Position numbers and translations under genes: made by a program. Positions 8,000 to 20,628 of a DNA stretch of 64,000 nt are shown piece by piece. This stretch comes from Orientia chuto str. Dubai (GTDB taxonomy: Bacteria; Pseudomonadota; Alphaproteobacteria; Rickettsiales; Rickettsiaceae): positions 1-64,000 of the forward strand of contig NZ_LANP01000001.1 in assembly GCF_000964595.1 (NCBI RefSeq), read 5' to 3'. The notes under the pieces are model-generated. The model saw only the letters and a list, made by a program, of their open reading frames with translations. It was not told the origin of the DNA and did not search any database. The stretch's first letter is position 1. The number at the start of each line of letters is the position of its first letter.

Positions 8000-9064
8000 A
8001 TTTACTATATACTTCAATAATGATTGAACATTAAACCGCACTGCAACAGGATTATTAACTAATGGCTGTGGTATAAAAATATTACTTAATATTGCAATGC
8101 TAACTGACTTAGATGGCATATACCATAACTCACTTCTAGCGCAATAATTACCACTATGACCATAAATTTTATTTCCATTAGCCAATAATCCAATCTTTAG
8201 CCCATATCCATAGTGTGACTTTACGAATAACTTATTATTTTCTTCTGGATCATCAACTATAACATGCGATGTTGTCATTTTTTTATAAGAATCATTACTA
8301 ACAACACGCATATTATGTAAAGCTAAATTCCACTTATGCAAATCTTGAACATTAGATATAACTCCTCCAGCTGAAAAAGTAGCAAGCACCCTACCATGTA
8401 CTTTTACTAATGAAACATCTTGTTGATTTTTATTATACTGAATAATGCATGTATCTGGAATTTTTTTACTACCTAACGCTTGTATTCTGAAACCCTCTTG
8501 GAAGGTTAACAAATACGTATTATTCATTTGTAAAGGTTTGAAAAATTTCTCGGAAAAAAAATCTTTTAGATCTTGTTTGCTTGTATTCTCAATAATTAAG
8601 CCCAAAATAAAATATCCTAGATTAGAATAATGATACTTTCCAGCAGATTGAAGCTGCTGGTTAACAATAGTCTTTAATACAGTTTGCTTAATTTCCATAT
8701 CACTCATTTCTGGTGTAAATAATTTTTTAGAAATATCAGAATTATTTATACCTTGAGGATCTATTATACCGCTAGTATGACTTAATAATTGATGAATGCT
8801 TACTGTATTAGCCCAAGTAGGAGGTTTATTATCAGGCCAATAATTTTCAGGTATATGCTTAGTAATACAATCATTAAGCTTTAATTTTTCTTGCTCATAT
8901 AAAATCATAATTGCAGCAGCTGTCATTGATTTTGTAATAGAAGCAATTGGCATTAAAGTATCATGTTTAATTTTATAATGTCTAGTACTGCAATCTAAAT
9001 ATCCTACTGCTCCTTGAGCAATAATTTTATTAGTTGCAATATAATAACTAGCATTAATATTCAT
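7991..9064 (-). CDS. beta-lactamase-fold serine hydrolase, signal peptide split off by frameshift
   Basis: The 357-aa open frame has the penicillin-binding/class C beta-lactamase catalytic set: SITK at 42-45 (S-x-x-K), YSN at 146-148 (Y-x-N) and YGHSGN around 298 (H-x-G in place of KTG). Such enzymes hydrolyse D-amino-acid peptides or esters; the substrate cannot be told from sequence. The open frame begins at MNINASYY, but the upstream DNA encodes, one frame off, a normal signal peptide joined to residues that run straight into this frame (see 9065-9183). The exported form is therefore broken by an apparent one-base deletion. If translated from the internal ATG, the protein would stay in the cytoplasm. 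It follows aspS closely on the same strand. Confidence 0.75.
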   Translation of the reverse strand: MNINASYYIATNKIIAQGAVGYLDCSTRHYKIKHDTLMPIASITKSMTAAAIMILYEQEKLKLNDCITKHIPENYWPDNKPPTWANTVSIHQLLSHTSGIIDPQGINNSDISKKLFTPEMSDMEIKQTVLKTIVNQQLQSAGKYHYSNLGYFILGLIIENTSKQDLKDFFSEKFFKPLQMNNTYLLTFQEGFRIQALGSKKIPDTCIIQYNKNQQDVSLVKVHGRVLATFSAGGVISNVQDLHKWNLALHNMRVVSNDSYKKMTTSHVIVDDPEENNKLFVKSHYGYGLKIGLLANGNKIYGHSGNYCARSELWYMPSKSVSIAILSNIFIPQPLVNNPVAVRFNVQSLLKYIVNRL

Positions 9065-9183
9065 ATTCTTTAAGTAGCGACTAATATCTCTAGCAATATT
9101 TTTATTGCTTTTTGCATTAGTAGTGGAAACACATAGATTAATATTGGTATTAATAAATTATTTAAAAATCTCATAACTCTCAT
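9065..9183 (-). pseudogene. detached signal peptide of the serine hydrolase
   Basis: An ATG at 9183, 14 bp after the aspS stop, opens MRVMRFLNNLLIPILI and then drifts into a frame ending at TAA. Adding one base near 9132-9135 gives ...ILILCVSTTNAKSNKN..., a standard signal peptide with a plausible cleavage after TNA. The frame then leads without interruption into the hydrolase. The gene was therefore originally 9183 to 7991. Confidence 0.65.
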
Positions 9184-9197
9184 TAGCTTACTCTCAA

Positions 9198-10979
9198 CTA
9201 TTTAGATATTAATTTTAGCTGTAATTCCTGTAATTGCTGCTCACCCACAATAGCTGGAGCACACATTAATAAATCCTCAGCTTGTTGATTCATTGGAAAA
9301 GCAATTACCTCACGAATATTAACAGCATTAGTTAACAACATTATTATTCTATCAATTCCAGGAGCAATGCCTCCATGAGGTGGAGCACCATAACTTAAAG
9401 CTTTAATCATTGCTTCAAACTGTTTTTTAACACTGTCTTTTGTATAACCAGCTATTGCAAAAGCTTTATACATTAGATCTAGCTGATGATTTCTAATAGC
9501 TCCACTAGATATCTCTATTCCATTACATACTATATCATATTGAAATGCTTTAATTCTCAGTAAATCCTCAACAGTTTTAGCTTGATTCAAAGCATTTATT
9601 CCCCCTTGCGGCATTGAAAATGGATTATGGCTAAATGTTATTTTATTTGCCTTAGAATCAAACTGGAAAAATGGAAAATCAATAACCCAACAAAACTTAT
9701 AACAATCTGTTTCTATTATATTCAGTTCTTCTCCTAATTTAGCTCTAATTTTTGCTGCAATTTTAGTAGCATCATTTTCTTTATCACAAATAAAAAATAC
9801 AGCATCTCCGTCCTGACATTTTACTACTTTTTTAATCTGAACTAATAATGCATCATTTAAAAATTTAACTATGGGCCCCTTAGCACCATTACTAGTAAAC
9901 TTAATATAAGCTAGCCCACTTGCCCCAAGCTGTTTAGCATATTCAACTATTTTATCAAAAAATCCACGAGACTTATTAGCTGACATTAACGCTGGAATTG
10001 CTCTTACAACAGCTCCAATATTAATACTATTTTTTAAGGCTGTAAAATCAGAGTACTTAAAAATATCTGTAACGTCACTAATCTGAATAGGATTACGTAA
10101 ATCTGGTTTATCTGAACCATATCTTAACATTGACTCATTATATGTAATACGTGGAAATGGTATATTAGTAATACCATTATGCGAAAATTTTCTGAAAGTA
10201 TTATAAAGAACTGGTTCAACTAAGTTAAAAACATCTTCTTGAGTAACAAAAGACATTTCAATATCTAACTGATAAAATTCTCCTGGAGATCGATCAGCTC
10301 TTGCATCCTCATCTCTAAAACAAGGAGCAATTTGAAAATATTTATCAAATCCTGATATCATTATTAACTGCTTAAACTGTTGAGGAGCTTGCGGCAAGGC
10401 ATAAAATTTGCCAGGATGTAGCCTACTTGGTACTAAAAAATCTCGAGCTCCTTCAGGAGAGCTAGCTGTAAGTATAGGAGTTTGAAACTCAATAAAACCT
10501 TGACTAAGCATTTGATTTCTTAATTCTTGAATTACCTGCGATCTCAAAATAATATTTTTGTGTAACTTGTCTCTGCGTAAATCAAGAAACCGATACTTTA
10601 ATCTAGTTTCTTCTGGAGCTTCATATTCTCCATTAATTTGTAATGGCAATTCTTCAGCTAATGATTCAATGCTATAACTATTTACTACTACTTCAATAGT
10701 ACCAGTACTAATATTTTTATTAATAGTTTCACTACTTCTAGCAACCACCGTCCCCTTAACAGTAATTACAGTTTCAAATTTTACTTTACTAGCTTCAGCC
10801 TGAAATAAAGAACAATCATTATTAAAGACAAGTTGAGTAATACCATAATGATCTCGTAAATCTATAAATAATAAACCACCATGATTACGCCTTCTATATA
10901 ACCAACCTGATAATTTAACTTGCAGGCCAACATGTGCTAAACTAAGCTCCCCGCATGTATGTGTTCTGTATTTATGCAT
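9198..10979 (-). CDS. aspS: aspartyl-tRNA synthetase
   Basis: AspRS charges tRNA-Asp (and often tRNA-Asn in bacteria without AsnRS). The 593-aa bacterial-type enzyme has an N-terminal OB-fold anticodon-binding domain ([20 protein letters not shown]). It then has class II motif 2 ([19 protein letters not shown]), the bacterial GAD insertion in the middle, and motif 3 ([14 protein letters not shown]) followed by [16 protein letters not shown]. Length is normal. It lies downstream of rpoC on the same strand with 89 bp between, containing a weak AT-rich hairpin (11018-11035). The serine hydrolase follows 14 bp later, so the two are probably one transcript. Confidence 0.96.
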   Translation of the reverse strand: MHKYRTHTCGELSLAHVGLQVKLSGWLYRRRNHGGLLFIDLRDHYGITQLVFNNDCSLFQAEASKVKFETVITVKGTVVARSSETINKNISTGTIEVVVNSYSIESLAEELPLQINGEYEAPEETRLKYRFLDLRRDKLHKNIILRSQVIQELRNQMLSQGFIEFQTPILTASSPEGARDFLVPSRLHPGKFYALPQAPQQFKQLIMISGFDKYFQIAPCFRDEDARADRSPGEFYQLDIEMSFVTQEDVFNLVEPVLYNTFRKFSHNGITNIPFPRITYNESMLRYGSDKPDLRNPIQISDVTDIFKYSDFTALKNSINIGAVVRAIPALMSANKSRGFFDKIVEYAKQLGASGLAYIKFTSNGAKGPIVKFLNDALLVQIKKVVKCQDGDAVFFICDKENDATKIAAKIRAKLGEELNIIETDCYKFCWVIDFPFFQFDSKANKITFSHNPFSMPQGGINALNQAKTVEDLLRIKAFQYDIVCNGIEISSGAIRNHQLDLMYKAFAIAGYTKDSVKKQFEAMIKALSYGAPPHGGIAPGIDRIIMLLTNAVNIREVIAFPMNQQAEDLLMCAPAIVGEQQLQELQLKLISK

Positions 10980-11068
10980 ATTAAACCATTAATTGCATTA
11001 CTCAAATTCCTTTATTATGATAAAAAAAATTATCAGGCAAAATTCCTCTAATCATACATAGGTACATA

Positions 11069-14000
11069 TCAAGTTAAACTTGTATCTTCTTCAGCATTAT
11101 TTTGTAACTCTTCTGTTGCAATAACTCCTTTATCACGTTGACGAGCTATTCTTTTTATTTCTTTTATATAAAAACCAGTTCCAGCAGGAATTGTTTGCCC
11201 TACAATAACATTTTCTTTCAATCCTTCAAGTTTATCTACTTTACCAGCAATAGCTGCTTCAGTAAGCACTTTTGTAGTTTCCTGAAATGAAGCAGCTGAT
11301 ATAAATGATTGTGTTTGCAATGATGCTTTGGTAATTCCCTGCAATATCGGACAGTATTTGGCTTCCCTTAATCCATTAGCCTTTAATTTTTTATTAGTCC
11401 TAATTACTTCCCTTCTATTAACTTTCTCCTCAATAACAAAATTGCTATCACCTGAGTCAGTAATTTCTACTTTTTGTAACATTCGTGTAATAATAACTTC
11501 AATATGCTTATTATCAATTTTAACTCCTTGAAGCCTATAAACAGCTTGGATTTCATTAACTATATATAACCCTAACGCTTCAACCCCCATAACTTTTAAA
11601 ATATCTTGTAATACTGGACTTCCTTCAATTAACATATCCCCTTTTTTAACAAAATCTCCTTCATTTACTGTTATATATCTCCCTTTAGGCAAAATATATT
11701 CAACAGAATGCTGACTTTTATCATTAGGTTGCAGTATTAAAGAACGCTTAGACTTATAATCTTTTCCAAATTTCACACAACCATCTATCTCAGCTATAAC
11801 AGCATGATTTTTAGGTTTACGGGCTTCAAATAACTCTATCACTCTTGGTAAACCACCAGTAATATCTTTAGTACCAGTAGACTCTCGGGGAACACGAGCT
11901 AAAATATCTCCAGCCCTGACTTGAGTTTTTTCTTCAACACTTAATATTGAATTTACTGGAAGAAAGTATTCAGCTTCTAATCCGTTTGATAAAGTAAGTT
12001 GTTCTCCATTCTGATCTAATAAACAAATTCTAGGCCTTAAGATAACTTCCCCCCTACCATGTTTAGGTTCAATAATTACTCTATTAACAATACCAGTAGA
12101 CTCATCCATTATATCTTTAACCGAAACTCCATCAATCATATCTTTAAACATAATATAGCCAGACTTTTCAGTAACTATTGGCATTGCATATGGGTCCCAT
12201 ACCACTAAAGTCATACCTTTAGTTACTTTTTGACCATCAGTAACTAGTAGTATAGAACCATATTGAGCCTTATATCTTGTTATTTCTTGACCTATATTAT
12301 CAAGTAATATTACCTCACATGATCTACTCATAATAACAGACTTATTATCTGAGTTTATTACAAAATTTGGATTTAAAATTTTAACTTTGCCATCCATTAT
12401 TGCCTCAAAGGATGAAGCTTCAACTCCCCTAGTTGCTGCACCTCCAATATGAAATGTTCTCATAGTTAACTGAGTTCCAGGTTCACCAATAGATTGTGCT
12501 GCAATGATACCAACTGCTGTTCCTATGGCAACTAACTTACCAGTAGATAAATCACGACCATAACATTTAGCACATACTCCTTCCTCTTCTAGTTCACAAG
12601 TAAGTACTGAACGTACCTTAATAGAGTTTATTCCTGCTGTATTAATTAGTTCAACTTTATGTTCATCTATTATTTCCCCTGGCTGCAATATTAATGCTTT
12701 TGTAATTGGACAATAAACATTGCTCACTGCTACTCTTCCTAAAACTTGTTCTGCTAGAGTAACTACAACCATACCTCCCTCAACAATAGCAGTAATAATA
12801 AGCCCATTTGCAGTACCACAATCCTCTCTTTTTACAAAGTAACCATGTGCTGACTCGCTTAATTTCCGAGATAGGTGGCCTGAAACTTTTGTTTTTACAG
12901 CAGTATCAGCTAACCCTTTACGAGTTCCTGGAATTCCAATAAAACACTCAAAAACTGTCAAACCTTCACAAAAATTGGAAAGAATAGGCCTATCTATAAT
13001 TTCTCCTGAAGATTTAGATATTAAACCTTTACTTCCTATCAGTTGTTTAATCTGAGTAACAGAAGATCTAGCTTCAGAATCTGCCATCATAAAAATTGAA
13101 TTTAATCTTTCTTGATTAGTTAATCCAACAGAAACTTGATCTCCAACAGCAATGCCTTTCATTATATCATTTCCTATCTTATCAGTATATTTTGACCATG
13201 CATCGATCACTTTATTATATTTTTCCCCAGAGGTAATTAGCCCTTCAGAATACTGCCTCTCAAACTCCTGTACCTCAAGTAAAGTATCATTAACATGTTT
13301 GGATTTAGTTTCAGGTACCACCATATCATCCATACCAAATGAAATCCCTGAAATACAAGCATACTTAAATCCAAGCTTCATAAGTTTATCAGCAAAAACA
13401 ACAGTTGCTTTTTGTCCATAATAACGATATACCATATCAACAACCGCTGAAATACCTTTTTTAGTCATCACCTTATTTACTACATCAAAACTTATACTAT
13501 TACCATCAGGCAACAATTCACCTAAAATTAATCTTCCTGGAGTCGTATTAACTAAAGCCATAACTTCATTTCCATCCGGATTAATAATAAGCTTTCTAAA
13601 TTTTATCTTGCTATGCAAACTTACAATTTTATTAAATAAAGCATGATGTATTTCTGCTATATCAGTAAATAACTTACCTTCTCCAATTTCTCCATCAATA
13701 GATAAAGTTAAATAATAAAGACCTAGTACTATATCCTTATCAGGAACAATAACAGGTCTCCCATTTGCTGGACTAAGAATATTATTAGTTGACATCATCA
13801 ATACTCTTGCTTCTAGCTGAGCTTCAATAGAAAGAGGAACATGAACAGCCATTTGATCACCATCAAAATCAGCATTAAAAGCTGTACAAACTAAAGGATG
13901 TAACTGTATTGCTTTATCTTCAATCAATACAGGCTCAAATGCTTGTATACTTAAGCAATGCAATGTAGGAGCACGATTTAATAATACTGGATGATTTTTT

Positions 14001-15265
14001 ATTACTTTTGCTAAGGCATTCCAAACATCTGCAGTACCTAACTCAACTATTCTCTTAGCTGCCTTAATAGTAGTAGCAATACCACAACGCTCAAGTTCTG
14101 CATAAACAAATGGCTTAAATAATTCTAAAGCCATTTGTTTAGGTAAACCACATTGATGTAATTTTAATTCTGGCCCAACTACTATTACAGAGCGTCCGGA
14201 GTAATCTACTCTTTTACCAAGTAAATTTTGTCTAAAACGACCTTGTTTTCCTTTAAGCATATCACTCAAAGATTTAAAGGGACGCTTATTGCTGTTTTTA
14301 ACAGCTTTACCGCGTTTTCCGTTATCAAATAAAGTATCTACTGATAATTGAACCATTCTTTGTTCATTACGTAGAACGATACCAGGAACTCCGTCCTCTT
14401 CTTTTTTTAGATACTTTAAGCGATTATTACGGTTAATTAACCTTCTGTAAAGTTCATTTAAGTCTGAAGACGCAAATCGCCCAGCATCCAGCATTACCAA
14501 TGGCCTAAGTTCAGGTGGAATAACAGGTAATACAGTAACTATCATCCACTCTGGTTTATTACCAGAGCTTATAAAATCTTCAATTAGTTTTAACCGTCTA
14601 AGAATCTTTTTTCTTTTAAAATCAGAGCTAATAACATTATTAACTTCTTCTTGAAGCATATTACGTAAATTTTTTAAATCTAATTCAGCTAACAATGTAT
14701 GTATAGCTTCAGCTCCTATTCCAACTGTAAAATTATCCTCACCATACTCATTCTGTGCTTGTTGCAACATTTCTTCAGTTAATAAGTCACCTTTATGCAA
14801 TGGAGATAACCCAGGATCCATAACTATATAAGCTTCAAAATATATTATCCGTTCTAAATCCTTAAGATTCATATCTAATAAAATACTTATACGAGAAGGT
14901 AATGATCTTACAAACCAAATATGAGCAACTGGACTAGCCAATTCTATGTGCCCCATTCTGTCGCGTCTAACTTTTGAAGTAGTAACCTCTACACCACATT
15001 TTTCACAAACAATACCACGATATTTCATTCTTTTATATTTGCCACACAAACATTCATAATCTTTAACTGGGCCAAATATTTTAGCGCAAAATAAACCATC
15101 CTTTTCAGGCTTAAATGTACGATAATTAATTGTCTCTGGTTTTGTCACTTCTCCATGAGACCACGAACGTATTTGTTCAGGACTAGCAATATTAATCCTA
15201 ACCTGATTAAATTGTGATCCACTAACTTTGCTAGTCCTTTTAAAAAACCCCGTAATATCAACCAT
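11069..15265 (-). CDS. rpoC: RNA polymerase subunit beta'
   Basis: This is the 1398-aa catalytic clamp subunit of RNA polymerase. The N-terminal zinc-binding [20 protein letters not shown], the bridge/secondary-channel region, the active-site magnesium loop [12 protein letters not shown] and the second zinc site ([14 protein letters not shown]) are all present. The C-terminus ends in a short acidic tail ([10 protein letters not shown]). Length is typical for alphaproteobacteria, with no insertion or break. It follows rpoB by 82 bp on the same strand in the standard order. The start [13 protein letters not shown] lies where the family begins. Confidence 0.98.
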   Translation of the reverse strand: MVDITGFFKRTSKVSGSQFNQVRINIASPEQIRSWSHGEVTKPETINYRTFKPEKDGLFCAKIFGPVKDYECLCGKYKRMKYRGIVCEKCGVEVTTSKVRRDRMGHIELASPVAHIWFVRSLPSRISILLDMNLKDLERIIYFEAYIVMDPGLSPLHKGDLLTEEMLQQAQNEYGEDNFTVGIGAEAIHTLLAELDLKNLRNMLQEEVNNVISSDFKRKKILRRLKLIEDFISSGNKPEWMIVTVLPVIPPELRPLVMLDAGRFASSDLNELYRRLINRNNRLKYLKKEEDGVPGIVLRNEQRMVQLSVDTLFDNGKRGKAVKNSNKRPFKSLSDMLKGKQGRFRQNLLGKRVDYSGRSVIVVGPELKLHQCGLPKQMALELFKPFVYAELERCGIATTIKAAKRIVELGTADVWNALAKVIKNHPVLLNRAPTLHCLSIQAFEPVLIEDKAIQLHPLVCTAFNADFDGDQMAVHVPLSIEAQLEARVLMMSTNNILSPANGRPVIVPDKDIVLGLYYLTLSIDGEIGEGKLFTDIAEIHHALFNKIVSLHSKIKFRKLIINPDGNEVMALVNTTPGRLILGELLPDGNSISFDVVNKVMTKKGISAVVDMVYRYYGQKATVVFADKLMKLGFKYACISGISFGMDDMVVPETKSKHVNDTLLEVQEFERQYSEGLITSGEKYNKVIDAWSKYTDKIGNDIMKGIAVGDQVSVGLTNQERLNSIFMMADSEARSSVTQIKQLIGSKGLISKSSGEIIDRPILSNFCEGLTVFECFIGIPGTRKGLADTAVKTKVSGHLSRKLSESAHGYFVKREDCGTANGLIITAIVEGGMVVVTLAEQVLGRVAVSNVYCPITKALILQPGEIIDEHKVELINTAGINSIKVRSVLTCELEEEGVCAKCYGRDLSTGKLVAIGTAVGIIAAQSIGEPGTQLTMRTFHIGGAATRGVEASSFEAIMDGKVKILNPNFVINSDNKSVIMSRSCEVILLDNIGQEITRYKAQYGSILLVTDGQKVTKGMTLVVWDPYAMPIVTEKSGYIMFKDMIDGVSVKDIMDESTGIVNRVIIEPKHGRGEVILRPRICLLDQNGEQLTLSNGLEAEYFLPVNSILSVEEKTQVRAGDILARVPRESTGTKDITGGLPRVIELFEARKPKNHAVIAEIDGCVKFGKDYKSKRSLILQPNDKSQHSVEYILPKGRYITVNEGDFVKKGDMLIEGSPVLQDILKVMGVEALGLYIVNEIQAVYRLQGVKIDNKHIEVIITRMLQKVEITDSGDSNFVIEEKVNRREVIRTNKKLKANGLREAKYCPILQGITKASLQTQSFISAASFQETTKVLTEAAIAGKVDKLEGLKENVIVGQTIPAGTGFYIKEIKRIARQRDKGVIATEELQNNAEEDTSLT

Positions 15266-15347
15266 AACAATACTTTCTAAAAAATCACTATTAAATTTTA
15301 TTTAAACTTTTTTTTATTAACTATAAGTAAGTACTGAAAAAATACTA

Positions 15348-18300
15348 CTAATAATTTTCATCTTCATCATTTTCCTTCTCTTCTAACTGAATATTAAGAC
15401 ATAAAGATCTCAATTCTTTAATCATTACATTTAAAGATTCTGGTACACCAGATACAAAATTATTATCTCCACGTATTATTGCTTGATACATTTTAATTCT
15501 ACCTTCCACAGAGTCAGATTTGGTTGTTAAAAGCTCCTGCAATATATAAGCAGCCCCATAAGCTTCTAATGCCCAACATTCCATTTCTCCAAATCTTTGC
15601 CCTCCAAAATGAGATTTACCTCCTAAGGGTTGCTGTGTAACAAGACTATAAGGTCCAATAGAACGAGCATGAATTTTTTCATCAACTAAATGATGTAATT
15701 TTAGTAAATATTGATAACCTACAGTACATCTTCTATCAAAATATTCTCCAGTTCTACCATCAATAAGCTTCACTTGACCAGATCTATCTACATCAGCTAA
15801 CTCTAACATTTGTTTTATATCTGCAATTTTAGCTCCATCAAACACCGGTGTTGAAAAATATATTCCTTGGCGCAATTCTTGACATATTTCCATTAATTGT
15901 TGATCGTTTACTTTATCAATAGTATTAGCAATATCACTATTTGTATATATCTTTTTTATAAAATCTCTAATTTGATCAGTACATTGACTATTACTAGAAT
16001 AATAATTATCAACCATTTTCCCGATTTTATATCCTAAGTTTACTCCTGCCCAACCTAAATGAGTCTCTAAAATTTGTCCAACATTCATTCTACCTGGTAA
16101 TCCTAGTGGATTTAATACTATATCAATAATAGTACCGTCTTCAAGAAATGGCATATCTTCCTCAGGCACTACTTTTGAAACTACACCTTTATTACCATGC
16201 CTTCCAGCCATCTTATCTCCAGGCTGAAGTCTATGCTTTATTGCAATAAAAACTTTAACAATTTTTAAGACTCCTTGAGGTAAATCATCCCCACCCTGAA
16301 TTTTCTCTATTTTACTATTTAACTGATTTGTTAATTGAGTACATGTAGTTTTATAATGCTTCTTAATTTCTGAGATTTCAGTCATAATACCAGAGCTCGC
16401 TATTTTTAATTGAAATAATTGCTCATCAGTTAAATTACTAAGCATGGCTTCATCAAGCTTATCACCAATCAAAATATTATCTAAAGTATCAGCACATATC
16501 TGCCCTATTAAAAGCTCTTTAACTCTAATAATAGCAAAGCGCTTTATAACTGCTAATTCATCTTCATAATCTTTAACTAATTTTCTAATTTTTTGTTTCT
16601 CAATTGCTAAAGCTCTTTGATCTTTATCAATACCACGACGTGAAAAAATTCGCACATCAATTATAGTACCAGTAATTCCAGGAGGAACATAAAGTGATGA
16701 ATCTTTTACTTCAGAAGCTTTTTCACCAAATATAGCTCTTAATAATTTTTCTTCTGGTGTAATTGGAGATTCATTTTTTGGAGTTACTTTACCAACTAAA
16801 ACATCTCCAGTTCGCACTTGAGCTCCAATATTTACAATACCTACCTCATCTAAATGGTGTAAATTTTCTTCACTAACATTAGGAATATCTCTAGTAATTT
16901 CCTCAGGACCCAAACGTGTGTCCCTAGCAACAAGCTCTAGCTCCTCAATGTGAATTGAAGTATATATATCTTCTTTAACAATTCTCTCAGAAACTAATAT
17001 AGAATCTTCAAAATTATAACCATTCCAAGCAATAAATGCTACTAATACGTTACTTCCTAAAGCTATTTCTCCCTTATTAGTAGCTACACCATCAGCAATA
17101 ACATCTCCTTTTTTAACTATATCTCCAACATTTACTAACACCTTTTGATTAATACAAGTATTATAATTTGACCTTTGAAATTTTTTAAGGTTATATATAT
17201 CTACTCCAGGAGTAACAATATCATTTTTCATTAAAGTTTTTACCACTACTCTAGTTGATTCAACTTGCTCTACAATACCATCATGTAAAGCAACAATAAC
17301 TGTCCCAGAATCACAAGCAACTATAGATTCAATTCCGGTACCTACAAAAGGCGCTTCACTCCTTAGTAATGGTACAGCTTGCCTTTGCATATTAGCTCCC
17401 ATTAAAGCACGATTTGCATCATCATTTTCCAAAAATGGAATCATTGAAGCAGCTACTGATACAACTTGCATAGGTGTTAAATCAATAAAATCTACTTCTT
17501 GAGCAGGAACAATAACAAAATTACCTTCATAGCGACAACTAACTAATTCATCAACAATACAATTATTAGTATATAAAGATGTATCTGCCTGAGCTATCTT
17601 ATATTTTCCTTCCTCAAGTGCAGAAAGATATACTACCTCATCTGTAATTTTCCTATTTATAACCCGGCGATAAGGACTTTCTATAAACCCATATTTATTA
17701 ATTTTAGCAAAAATAGCTAACGAATTAATTAATCCAACATTCTGCCCTTCAGGAGTTTCAATTGGACAAATACGGCCATAATGAGTTGGATGAACGTCTC
17801 TAACTTCCAAAGCAGCTCTATCACGATTTAGTCCTCCTGGACCAAGTGCAGATAATCTTCTAATATGAGTTATCTGAGATAAAGCATTAGTTTGATCCAT
17901 AAATTGAGACAATTGAGAAGTTCCAAAAAATTCTTTTATTACAGATGTCAACAATTTAGCATTCACTAAATCATTGGGTATGACAGTATCAATCTCAACA
18001 TTTCCCATTCTCTCTACAATAAATTTTGCAATTCTAATCAAACCAATTCTAAACTGATTTTCAACTAACTCACCTACTGATCTAACTCGACGGTTACCTA
18101 AATGATCGATATCATCTACTGATGCTTTACCATCTTTAATATTAATTAAAAGCTTGATTATACTTTTAATATCTTCCACAGTTATACAGGTATTTTTTAA
18201 GTCTATATCTAGATTTAGTCTAGAATTAATTTTAATTCTTCCTACCTCAGAAAGGTCATATCTATTCAAATCAAAAAATAAACTATCAAATAGTCCACGA

Positions 18301-19466
18301 CTAGCTGATACTGTAGCTATTTCACCAGGCTTTAATACTTTAAATATTTCAATTAGTGAAGATTTTTGATCTTTATTTTTATCTACAAATAAAGTATTTC
18401 GAATATAAGGGCCACATTGAGGCCCTATTGCTAAAACCTTAACAGTTGTAATTTGTAAATCATTAACTACTGTCAAAACCTCATTAGTAATTTCCTCCCC
18501 TGCGCCTAATAATACTTCACCAGTTTGGTTATTAACTAAATCCTCAGCTAATAATTTTCCAACTAAACTATCATTATTTACTACTATTTGTTTTACTCCT
18601 TTTTCAAAAAGCATTTTTGCTATTCTAAAGGTAATTTTTTGTCCTGCATTCAATACTACTTTACCAGTCTGGGCATCAGTTAAATTATATACTAAATATT
18701 TGGTACTAACTAATTCAGGTAAAAAGTCAACAATCCACATATTTTGACTTTTTTTATAAACCACAGATTCGTAATAAAAATCTAGTATGTCATGCAATGA
18801 CATACCTAAAGCTCTAAGCAGAGTAGTAACATACAATTTCCGCTTACGATCAATTCTAAAATACAACAAATCTTTAGCATCAAATTCAAAATCCAACCAT
18901 GAGCCACGATAAGGAATAACTCTTGCTGAATATATTAATTTACCAGTAGAATGAGTTTTCCCTTCATCATGATCAAAAAACACCCCAGGAGATCTATGCA
19001 TCTGTGATACTACCACTCTCTCAGTGCCATTAATAATAAAAGTACCATTAGTAGTCATTAATGGAATGTCTCCAAAATAAACTACTTGCTCTTTTATGCC
19101 TTTAATTTCTTTAGATTCAATCTTACTATCACTGTCATCAAATATAATAAGACTTAAAGTGATTTTTAAAGCAGCTGTATAACTTATTCCTCTCTGAACA
19201 CATTCTTCAACATCATATTTAGGCTCGTCAAAATCATATTTTACAAACTCTAATATTGCATTTTCATCTAAATCATAAATAGGAAAAATAGAATTTAATA
19301 CTCCTTGCAATCCTTTGTTTTCACGACAGTTTATAGGTATATCTAGCTGTAAAAATTCTTTATTATAAGATTGTTTTTGTACCTCAATCAGATTAGGTAT
19401 TGAAGATACTAGATTTATTTTTCCAAAATTCTTTCTAATACGCTTCTTAGATAATGAGTATTGCAT
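15348..19466 (-). CDS. rpoB: RNA polymerase subunit beta
   Basis: This is the 1372-aa beta subunit. The fork loop and rifampicin-binding region is intact: [18 protein letters not shown], then [15 protein letters not shown], then [20 protein letters not shown]. Key rifampicin contacts (the F, D, S, H, R and S positions of cluster I) match the sensitive E. coli sequence. The differences are N518T, P520A, E523Q, K527I and I530L in E. coli numbering, so no classical resistance change is visible. The active-site region [14 protein letters not shown] and the C-terminal clamp motif [19 protein letters not shown] are present. There are 241 bp to rplL upstream, with no gene in between. Confidence 0.98.
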   Translation of the reverse strand: MQYSLSKKRIRKNFGKINLVSSIPNLIEVQKQSYNKEFLQLDIPINCRENKGLQGVLNSIFPIYDLDENAILEFVKYDFDEPKYDVEECVQRGISYTAALKITLSLIIFDDSDSKIESKEIKGIKEQVVYFGDIPLMTTNGTFIINGTERVVVSQMHRSPGVFFDHDEGKTHSTGKLIYSARVIPYRGSWLDFEFDAKDLLYFRIDRKRKLYVTTLLRALGMSLHDILDFYYESVVYKKSQNMWIVDFLPELVSTKYLVYNLTDAQTGKVVLNAGQKITFRIAKMLFEKGVKQIVVNNDSLVGKLLAEDLVNNQTGEVLLGAGEEITNEVLTVVNDLQITTVKVLAIGPQCGPYIRNTLFVDKNKDQKSSLIEIFKVLKPGEIATVSASRGLFDSLFFDLNRYDLSEVGRIKINSRLNLDIDLKNTCITVEDIKSIIKLLINIKDGKASVDDIDHLGNRRVRSVGELVENQFRIGLIRIAKFIVERMGNVEIDTVIPNDLVNAKLLTSVIKEFFGTSQLSQFMDQTNALSQITHIRRLSALGPGGLNRDRAALEVRDVHPTHYGRICPIETPEGQNVGLINSLAIFAKINKYGFIESPYRRVINRKITDEVVYLSALEEGKYKIAQADTSLYTNNCIVDELVSCRYEGNFVIVPAQEVDFIDLTPMQVVSVAASMIPFLENDDANRALMGANMQRQAVPLLRSEAPFVGTGIESIVACDSGTVIVALHDGIVEQVESTRVVVKTLMKNDIVTPGVDIYNLKKFQRSNYNTCINQKVLVNVGDIVKKGDVIADGVATNKGEIALGSNVLVAFIAWNGYNFEDSILVSERIVKEDIYTSIHIEELELVARDTRLGPEEITRDIPNVSEENLHHLDEVGIVNIGAQVRTGDVLVGKVTPKNESPITPEEKLLRAIFGEKASEVKDSSLYVPPGITGTIIDVRIFSRRGIDKDQRALAIEKQKIRKLVKDYEDELAVIKRFAIIRVKELLIGQICADTLDNILIGDKLDEAMLSNLTDEQLFQLKIASSGIMTEISEIKKHYKTTCTQLTNQLNSKIEKIQGGDDLPQGVLKIVKVFIAIKHRLQPGDKMAGRHGNKGVVSKVVPEEDMPFLEDGTIIDIVLNPLGLPGRMNVGQILETHLGWAGVNLGYKIGKMVDNYYSSNSQCTDQIRDFIKKIYTNSDIANTIDKVNDQQLMEICQELRQGIYFSTPVFDGAKIADIKQMLELADVDRSGQVKLIDGRTGEYFDRRCTVGYQYLLKLHHLVDEKIHARSIGPYSLVTQQPLGGKSHFGGQRFGEMECWALEAYGAAYILQELLTTKSDSVEGRIKMYQAIIRGDNNFVSGVPESLNVMIKELRSLCLNIQLEEKENDEDENY

Positions 19467-19707
19467 ATATAATATATTATTTTTCCAAATAGCTAATAAG
19501 TATAAACTAAGGCCTTTTTAAAAGCTAATTTTATATTTTATGTCTTCTGTTATATATATAAATTTATACTAAAAACTTTCTATATGTAATTTTCTGCAAA
19601 CTAATTTAGATTTTAATAAAGAAATTAAAATTTCCTTATTATATTCAATGTAAATAGAATTAAAAAAGTTAAGCAAACTTATATATCGTAATAAATTCTT
19701 TTCTATT

Positions 19708-20097
19708 CTATTTTAACTCTACTTTAGCTCCAACATTCTCTAATTGAGACTTAATATCTTCAGCTTCTGTTTTACTAACAGATGCTTTTATAATTTTCGG
19801 AGCACTATCCACCATTTCTTTAGCTTCCTTTAATGCAAGCCCAGTAATATTTTTTACTATCTTAATAACATCAACTTTTTTCTCTGGGATAGCTGTAAGT
19901 ATAACATCAAACTCACTTTTTTCTTCTACAGCTTCTTGAGTAACTGCAGGAGCAGCAGCCACTGCAACACCACTAGGAATAGATGATACGCCCCATTCTT
20001 CTTCAAGAATTTTTGTTAATTCTAATAATTCAATCACAGAAAAAGTTGATAATATATCAACAGCTTTCTTTACATTCTCAGATACAGTTTTTGACAT
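19708..20097 (-). CDS. rplL: ribosomal protein bL12 (L7/L12)
   Basis: The 129-aa stalk protein has an N-terminal dimerisation helix domain (ILSTFSVIELLELTKILEE), an Ala/Val-rich hinge (SGVAVAAAPAVTQEAVEEK) and the globular factor-binding C-terminal domain (KKVDVIKIVKNITGLALKEAK). It recruits translation GTPases to the ribosome. It lies 20 bp downstream of rplJ in the usual rplJL order. It is followed by a 241-bp AT-rich spacer before rpoB with no strong hairpin seen. Confidence 0.96.
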   Translation of the reverse strand: MSKTVSENVKKAVDILSTFSVIELLELTKILEEEWGVSSIPSGVAVAAAPAVTQEAVEEKSEFDVILTAIPEKKVDVIKIVKNITGLALKEAKEMVDSAPKIIKASVSKTEAEDIKSQLENVGAKVELK

Positions 20098-20117
20098 AAT
20101 TTTTACCTTGATAAATA

Positions 20118-20624
20118 TTAAGATTTATTTACATAATTTTTCAGTACAGTTACTAACTTTACCAATGAAGACTGCGAAACTACTACAAATCTTCTTATTG
20201 GTAACTGCAGCAAATTTACAAAATTAATTTTGTGAGATTCAGATGTAGCAAAACTAGCTAATTGTTTTATATTATCTATTGTAGCAACTTTTTGATCAAC
20301 AAAACCACCTATTATTTTCAAATTTGGATACTGATTAGTAAACTTAAAAATAACTTTAGGAACAGTAATATATTCTTTAGAATAAGCTATAGCTACTGGT
20401 CCAGAAAACATATCAACTTGCTTTATATTTAAATTTTTTACTGCAATTTTTGCAAGAGTATTTTTAATAATTTTTAGTTTAGCACCAGTCACACGTAAAT
20501 CTTTACGTATTTGAGTTAGCTGAGCCACAGTCAACCCATGGTAATGCAAAACAACAATTATATTAACATTTTTATACAGTTCTTCTAAAAATTTAACAGC
20601 TTCCTTCTTTTTAGAATATAACAT
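20118..20624 (-). CDS. rplJ: ribosomal protein uL10
   Basis: The 168-aa uL10 anchors L7/L12 dimers to the ribosome. The N-terminal domain (KKEAVKFLEELYKNVNIIVV), VTGAKLKIIKNTLAKIA and the C-terminal helix are visible. The gene starts 4 bp after rplA, so no room exists for a separate promoter or a long autoregulatory leader of the enterobacterial kind. It probably belongs to one rplKAJL transcript. Confidence 0.95.
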   Translation of the reverse strand: MLYSKKKEAVKFLEELYKNVNIIVVLHYHGLTVAQLTQIRKDLRVTGAKLKIIKNTLAKIAVKNLNIKQVDMFSGPVAIAYSKEYITVPKVIFKFTNQYPNLKIIGGFVDQKVATIDNIKQLASFATSESHKINFVNLLQLPIRRFVVVSQSSLVKLVTVLKNYVNKS

Positions 20625-20628
20625 TTAA

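Noticed and set aside
15348-19466. Possible rifampicin resistance change in rpoB
   Set aside because: The key contact residues of cluster I match the sensitive form; the differences seen are at positions not known as main contacts.
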